DNA of 9,752 bases from Acidobacteriaceae bacterium. Its GTDB lineage: Bacteria; Acidobacteriota; Terriglobia; Terriglobales; Acidobacteriaceae. The stretch covers positions 761 to 10,512 of the forward strand of contig PMMJ01000265.1 in NCBI GenBank assembly GCA_003162255.1, read 5' to 3'. Below are positions 5,993 to 9,752 of the stretch, piece by piece; position 1 is the stretch's first letter, and every line of letters starts with the position of its first letter. Below the pieces are notes generated by a model. The model made no database searches. It had not been told where the DNA came from and saw nothing but the letters and a program-made list of their open reading frames with translations. The position numbers were made by a program, and so were the translations under genes.

Positions 5993-7465
5993 CTACCAGT
6001 TTATGTGTATCATGCTCGCGGCGATGACGAGCACCGAGGCCAGGGCCACTCCGTAACTGACTGGGTCCCGAATGGCGAGCGTGACCGGATCTTCCTTTAG
6101 CTCTCCGCGATGCGCCAGGAGCCAGGTTCGGCTGAGCCAGTAGAGAACGATGGGACAAAGCAAAAGGAGAAACTCCGGCGAGCAGTAGAGCAACCGCACG
6201 TCCTGACTCTGAACGTAGAGGCTGAAGATGACGACTGCGGAAAAGCTGCTGCCGACTCCGAGTGAGAGCAGTAGTTCACGGTCGCCCGTATGATAGCCGC
6301 GCCCGGAATTACCTGCTCCCACTAAGCCGCTCGCGTGGAGTAACTCAGAGTAGCGTTTTGCCATCGCAAGACTAAGAAAGAAGAATAGCGAAAACGCCAG
6401 GAACCACTGCGAGAGTGGCGTGGCGGAAATCAGAGCCCCGGCGAGTATGCGGAAACTGTAGAAACTGGAGAGAACGAAGACGTCCAACAGCGCGATCTTC
6501 TTGAGATAGAGCGAATACAGCATGGTGAGTGTGGCGTATCCGAGCAGGGCGAAGCCAAATTGCACGTCAAGGAGGAATCCCAGGCCGAGTGCCGCGGAGA
6601 GCAAGACAAGAGAAGCGGCCAAGCCTTCGGGGATTGAAATGTCGCCGGTGGCGAACGGGCGCTCTTTTTTCCAGGGATGTTCGCGATCCGAATGGAGGTC
6701 GAGGAGGTCGTTGAGAATATACAGTCCAGACGCGCAACAGCCGAAGAGCGCAAAACCCAGGAAGGTGCGAGCCAGCGGTTCGAGTGTCAAGTTGTGTGAA
6801 AGCGCCAGGGGTAGAAAAAGCAATAAGTTCTTGGCCCAGTGATGTCCGCGTAAAGCGTTGACCCATATTCGGACCGACGTGCTGAGCGATGCACTCGGTT
6901 CGAGGATTGTACCTTTAAGCGCGGTCACGGCGGCAGCTTGCTCGGCGCGACCTTGCGTGCCGACTACATAAGCTGCGCGGGCATTGCGCCAGACTTCCAC
7001 ATCGGCGGCGGAGTCACCCACATATTCGAAGCCGGTCGGGGCGAAGTGCTGGGACAGAAATGCGGCTTTGTGTGCTCCCTTGAGATTAACCTTGCCGTCG
7101 CTAGCGTGAACTTCATCGAACAGGCCGAGATAGCTGGAAATCGTTTCGGCAATCTTGCGGTCGGCGGCGGTTGCGAGAGCGATGCGGCGGCCAGCGGCTT
7201 TTTCCCGTTGGAGAAGATCGAGAACTTGCTGCCGATAGGGAAGACGAGCGGGGTTGAGGTCGATTCTGGCGGCGAGCCGACGTTTGAAGGACGCTCGTCC
7301 CGAAAGCAACCAAAACGGCAACAGCAGCAGGGTGATGGGGTGTGTTTTGATGAGGACGAGAGCGCACTCCCATAGGACGTTGCCTCGGATCAAAGTGCCG
7401 TCGAGGTCGACGCACAGAACCGGCAAGACCTCTTTGGCGGGTTTGGCTCCGGTGACAGACCCCAT
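5993..7465 (-). CDS. HAD-like phosphatase domain fused to UbiA prenyltransferase (DPPR synthase-like)
   Basis: Two-domain protein of 490 aa. The N-terminal HAD-like domain (~15-195) has DLDGTL with D20 and D22, motif II LATAAD (T99), K129 and GDSAADVEVW (D151, D155), so it looks catalytically intact. The C-terminal UbiA domain (~200-490, about nine membrane segments) has RGHHWAKN, the NDLLDLHSD metal/diphosphate motif (N252, D253, D256, D260), KERPFATG, LYSLYLKK...LLD and a late RGYHTGD. This pattern resembles decaprenyl-phosphate phosphoribosyltransferase (Rv3806c/UbiA), which joins phosphoribosyl pyrophosphate to polyprenyl phosphate. The HAD domain may remove the 5-phosphate of the product; that is inference. 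I chose the ATG at 7465 because GAGGA lies 7 bases upstream. The ATG at 7537 would add 24 unlikely residues with no ribosome-binding site. It is first in the operon with the dprE1/dprE2-like genes. Another aromatic or sugar acceptor for UbiA cannot be excluded. Confidence 0.85.
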   Translation of the reverse strand: MGSVTGAKPAKEVLPVLCVDLDGTLIRGNVLWECALVLIKTHPITLLLLPFWLLSGRASFKRRLAARIDLNPARLPYRQQVLDLLQREKAAGRRIALATAADRKIAETISSYLGLFDEVHASDGKVNLKGAHKAAFLSQHFAPTGFEYVGDSAADVEVWRNARAAYVVGTQGRAEQAAAVTALKGTILEPSASLSTSVRIWVNALRGHHWAKNLLLFLPLALSHNLTLEPLARTFLGFALFGCCASGLYILNDLLDLHSDREHPWKKERPFATGDISIPEGLAASLVLLSAALGLGFLLDVQFGFALLGYATLTMLYSLYLKKIALLDVFVLSSFYSFRILAGALISATPLSQWFLAFSLFFFLSLAMAKRYSELLHASGLVGAGNSGRGYHTGDRELLLSLGVGSSFSAVVIFSLYVQSQDVRLLYCSPEFLLLLCPIVLYWLSRTWLLAHRGELKEDPVTLAIRDPVSYGVALASVLVIAASMIHINW

Positions 7466-7593
7466 GGAATGATCCTCGCATAGACAGGAGGAGGAGATGC
7501 CGAAATAAGTGGTACACCTAGGTAACCTGGGTAACATGCGCTAGAAGGGAAGGGGAGGTTACTATGGGCTAATCTACTCAGGACACGAAGCAT
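7466..7593. promoter_or_regulatory. Divergent promoter/operator region between the arabinose-donor operon and the GT-C gene
   Basis: This 128-base spacer must drive the minus-strand operon (start 7465) and probably the plus-strand gene (start 7594). The minus-strand ribosome-binding site GAGGA lies at the left edge; AGGA at 7580-7583 serves the right gene. A plus-strand -10-like TACTAT occurs at 7560-7565 with no good -35. An in-frame TAA at 7570 shows the plus gene cannot start further left. Clustered palindromic motifs at 7511-7535 are described separately. Confidence 0.45.
7511..7535. repeat. Clustered GGTAAC-like palindromic motifs, candidate operator
   Basis: GGTACA (7511), GGTAAC (7521) and GGTAAC (7530) start 10 and 9 bases apart, close to one helical turn. 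Overlapping small palindromes lie in the same 25 bases: GGTACACC (7511-7518), ACCTAGGT (7516-7523, perfect) and AGGTAACCT (7520-7528). Helically phased short repeats in a divergent spacer suggest a regulator-binding site, but no known consensus is recognised. Confidence 0.3.
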
Positions 7594-9570
7594 ATGAACG
7601 AAACACCAGAATATCCCGAGCCTAGCGCATCGGAGTTGCTGGCCAAATACCTGCGATGGCCGGGCGTTCTGCTGCCATTGCTTGGACTAGTCACTTTTGT
7701 GCTTTACAGCGGCTCGCTATCTTTCGAGTTTGTATGGGATGACTGGCCCCAGATTGTGAACAATCCGATCATCCGGACATGGAGTAACCTGCCGCGCGCG
7801 TTCGGGAGCGACTTGTGGTACCACGTGGCGCGGCACCAGGTATATTACCGGCCGTTGTTCGTGGTGTGGTCGATGTTGAATTTCACGGTGTTTGGTTTGC
7901 GATCGTGGGGATGGCACCTGGGGGCCGTTTTGCTCCATGTGGGGGCCGTGGCGTCGGTGTTCTGGCTGGCGCGAAAACTTGGACTGGAGTACTGGACGGC
8001 GGCGCTGGCGGCGTTGATTTTCGCGCTCCATCCGATTCATGTTGAGCCGGTGGCCTGGATCTCCGCGGCTTCGGACACGATGGTCGCCATGTTTGTCGCG
8101 CTGGCGTTTGTGGCATTTCTGAGCGGACGGGATCCAGCAGCGCAGAAGAAAACTGCTTGGAGGATTGCGTCGTGGGCGCTGCTGATGTGCGCGCTGCTGA
8201 CGAAAGAGATGGCGGTGGCGTTCACGGCGCTGGTAGCGATCTACGCGTGGCTGAACCCGCCGGATAAGAAAGCGTCACTGGGGCAAAGACTGCGCGAGGC
8301 GGCGATCGAGGCGGCTCCGTATGCGCTGGTAACGCTGGGCTACGTCTTACTGCGGAAGCATGCCCTGCTGCACTCAACGGGGCAGTTCGATACCGGTCAC
8401 GGGGCGCTGGATGTAGTTCGGACCTTGCCGCTGGTACTGGCCTTCTATCTGAAGCAGTTGCTGGTTCCAGTTGGTCTGACCGGGCTCTATTACACGCCCT
8501 ATGTTACTACGGCGATCTTCAAACAACTGATTGTGCCAGCGGTAGTGCTGGGAGCAGTGTCGATTGGGTTGTGGTATTGGAACCGGCGCGAGAAGGATTC
8601 GTCGGTTGCGTTCGCCGCCTTGTGGCTGCTCGTGGGATTGGCTCCAGCGCTTTACCTGAGGAACTTCGGGAACGGGGATTTTGTTCGCGACCGTTACATG
8701 TATCTGCCTTCGATCGGATTTGCAATTCTGGCGGCCAAAGGATTGCGGTTGTTGCCGTCGTTCCAGCGATGGAGTGCGAAGAATGTGCAACTGGGCGCGA
8801 CTTTGGCGCTGTGCAGCTTCTACGTGATGGCTTCACTTTCGCAACAGGTGTACTGGGGGAGCGGATTTCTAATGCTGCTGCGGGGGCAGAAGCTGTATCC
8901 GGGAAACCCGAATGTGACGGTGGGGCTGTCGGCGGAATACAGTGAGCGGGGCGCTCATGAGAAGGCAATTGAGTTGGCACAGCAGGGCGTTCGGGAACAT
9001 CCGGAATATGTCTACACATTGCTGGCCATGGCGGAGACCAATGTCCGGGCGGGGCATTATGAAGAAGGGCGGATCTGGCTGCAGCGCTTCCTGGCGGTGA
9101 ACCCGGATATCCTGAAGACGGAGACGGGGCTGGCGCTGGTGGCCGGGTTGTATGGGCAGATGAGGGATTTCGACCGGGCGTTTGGGCTTTGCGATGAAGT
9201 CTTGGCGAAGGAGCCGAATTTATATTCGGCCCTCTACAACTGCGGAAACATCCATTTGATGGCCGGGCAATATGCCCAGGCCCAGCAACTGTTGTCGCGG
9301 GCAGTGCAGTTGGTGCCGGAAGACGCGGGGCCGAAATACTACCTGGGCCGAGCGCTTCTCGCGGATGGACGGAATCAGGAGGCACAGCCGTATTTACAGG
9401 CGGCGGTGGCGCTCGACCCGAAAGTGTGGGACTACCATTACTGGCTGGCGGTGTCCCTCGAACAAAGCGGGAATATCGTGGCCGCGCGGGCGGAGTATCG
9501 GCAGGCGCTGCAACTAAACCAAGGCAGCAATGAGGCTAAGCTACGGCTGGCGGCCTTGGAGGGAAAGTGA
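7594..9570 (+). CDS. Membrane GT-C-type glycosyltransferase-like protein with C-terminal TPR repeats
   Basis: The 658-residue protein has an N-terminal hydrophobic half (~20-425, around ten membrane segments) and a soluble half with about six TPR-like units (~440-655; for example GAHEKAIELAQQGVREHP, GQYAQAQQLLSRAVQLVP, GNIVAARAEYRQALQL). The first membrane segment leads into FVWDDWPQIVNNP with D49-D50, matching the acidic pair in the first outer loop of GT-C enzymes of the PMT/TMTC type. YYRPL (84-88), HPIHVEPVAW (146-155), KEMA and DRYMYLPS (from 366) are further motifs of this TPR-containing family. Such enzymes use polyprenyl-phosphate sugars outside the membrane to glycosylate proteins or glycans. 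The donor and acceptor here are unknown; adjacency to the arabinose-lipid operon makes that lipid a candidate donor. AGGA (7580-7583) is 10 bases from the ATG. Its stop overlaps the next start (GTGA). Confidence 0.85.
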   Translation: MNETPEYPEPSASELLAKYLRWPGVLLPLLGLVTFVLYSGSLSFEFVWDDWPQIVNNPIIRTWSNLPRAFGSDLWYHVARHQVYYRPLFVVWSMLNFTVFGLRSWGWHLGAVLLHVGAVASVFWLARKLGLEYWTAALAALIFALHPIHVEPVAWISAASDTMVAMFVALAFVAFLSGRDPAAQKKTAWRIASWALLMCALLTKEMAVAFTALVAIYAWLNPPDKKASLGQRLREAAIEAAPYALVTLGYVLLRKHALLHSTGQFDTGHGALDVVRTLPLVLAFYLKQLLVPVGLTGLYYTPYVTTAIFKQLIVPAVVLGAVSIGLWYWNRREKDSSVAFAALWLLVGLAPALYLRNFGNGDFVRDRYMYLPSIGFAILAAKGLRLLPSFQRWSAKNVQLGATLALCSFYVMASLSQQVYWGSGFLMLLRGQKLYPGNPNVTVGLSAEYSERGAHEKAIELAQQGVREHPEYVYTLLAMAETNVRAGHYEEGRIWLQRFLAVNPDILKTETGLALVAGLYGQMRDFDRAFGLCDEVLAKEPNLYSALYNCGNIHLMAGQYAQAQQLLSRAVQLVPEDAGPKYYLGRALLADGRNQEAQPYLQAAVALDPKVWDYHYWLAVSLEQSGNIVAARAEYRQALQLNQGSNEAKLRLAALEGK

Positions 9571-9752
9571 AGAGCGACCTGGAACAGACTGCGGTCCGGC
9601 CTGCGGAGCGGGATTTGAGCGTGGACACGAGAGCTCGTGAAGTGGATGGAGGGGCGGAGGACAGTTGCGCGGGCGAGAGATCTGCAGCGAAGAAGAGTGA
9701 AGGCTGGGGCGTGCGCGCGGTGGTGCTGGCCCTGGTTATGGCGATTGCAGGA
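9567..9752 (+). CDS. Partial gene at the right edge, N-terminus of a probable membrane protein
   Basis: An open frame starts at GTG 9567, overlaps the preceding TGA stop as GTGA, and stays open for all 62 codons to the window edge. GGAGGG at 9558-9563 lies just upstream (about 4 bases), a good though close ribosome-binding site. The translation begins with a charged, hydrophilic stretch of ~45 residues (MKSDLEQTAVRPAERDLSVD at the start), then KKSEGWGVRAVVLALVMAIAG, which looks like a membrane segment cut by the edge. The 4-base overlap indicates co-expression with the GT-C/TPR gene. The positive charge before the hydrophobic stretch suggests the N-terminus is cytoplasmic. The family cannot be named from this fragment. 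Confidence 0.68.
   Translation, partial: MKSDLEQTAVRPAERDLSVDTRAREVDGGAEDSCAGERSAAKKSEGWGVRAVVLALVMAIAG

Noticed and set aside
6938..7375. 145-aa plus-strand open frame opposite the HAD domain
   Set aside because: Antisense to intact HAD motifs (DLDGT, GDSAAD), with no ribosome-binding site or domain signal.
7466..7537. Upstream ATG (7537) as the start of the HAD-UbiA gene
   Set aside because: No ribosome-binding site precedes it and the added residues are not typical of the family, whereas the ATG at 7465 has GAGGA at good spacing.
8519..9385. 288-aa minus-strand open frame inside the GT-C/TPR gene
   Set aside because: Pro/Arg/Ser-rich translation typical of an antisense frame of GC-rich coding DNA; the opposite strand has GT-C and TPR motifs.

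Overview
The window looks like part of a moderately GC-rich Gram-negative bacterial chromosome. An acidobacterium (Terriglobia/Koribacter-like) is my best guess. The guess rests on the style of the genes, on a small basic protein of a type I associate with that phylum, and on a GC-rich palindromic intergenic repeat; there is no rRNA or other marker here to prove it. No tRNA, rRNA, CRISPR array, insertion sequence or prophage gene is visible.

Left part (1-3767): a small, highly charged protein of unknown function is encoded on the minus strand (79-333). It diverges from the housekeeping pair rpsO (ribosomal protein S15, GTG start) and pnp (polynucleotide phosphorylase), a widely conserved gene order. 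The rpsO-pnp spacer holds a strong hairpin. PNPase carries a long extra tail ending in a Gly/Arg-rich stretch. A strong intrinsic terminator follows pnp, then two tandem GC-rich hairpins that resemble a dispersed REP-type repeat.

Middle part (3768-7465, minus strand): a compact three-gene operon. In transcription order it encodes a HAD-phosphatase-like domain fused to a UbiA prenyltransferase, a DprE1-like FAD oxidase and a DprE2-like short-chain reductase. Their mycobacterial homologues make polyprenyl-phosphate-D-arabinofuranose from phosphoribosyl pyrophosphate and polyprenyl phosphate. The gene order matches the order of reactions, and the fused HAD domain could supply the 5-phosphate removal step. 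This is the most interesting feature of the window: an apparently complete lipid-linked D-arabinose donor pathway outside the mycolata. The DprE1 homologue has Ala where the benzothiazinone-target Cys387 lies in M. tuberculosis.

Right part (7594-9752, plus strand): divergent from that operon is a large membrane protein with a GT-C-type glycosyltransferase N-terminus and six C-terminal TPR-like repeats. It is a plausible user of a polyprenyl-phosphate sugar on the outer face of the membrane. It overlaps by 4 bases a second gene that runs off the right edge and begins with a charged cytoplasmic segment followed by a membrane segment. The 128-base divergent spacer contains clustered palindromic GGTAAC-like motifs that could be operators. 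The link between the GT-C protein and the arabinose donor is inferred from adjacency only.
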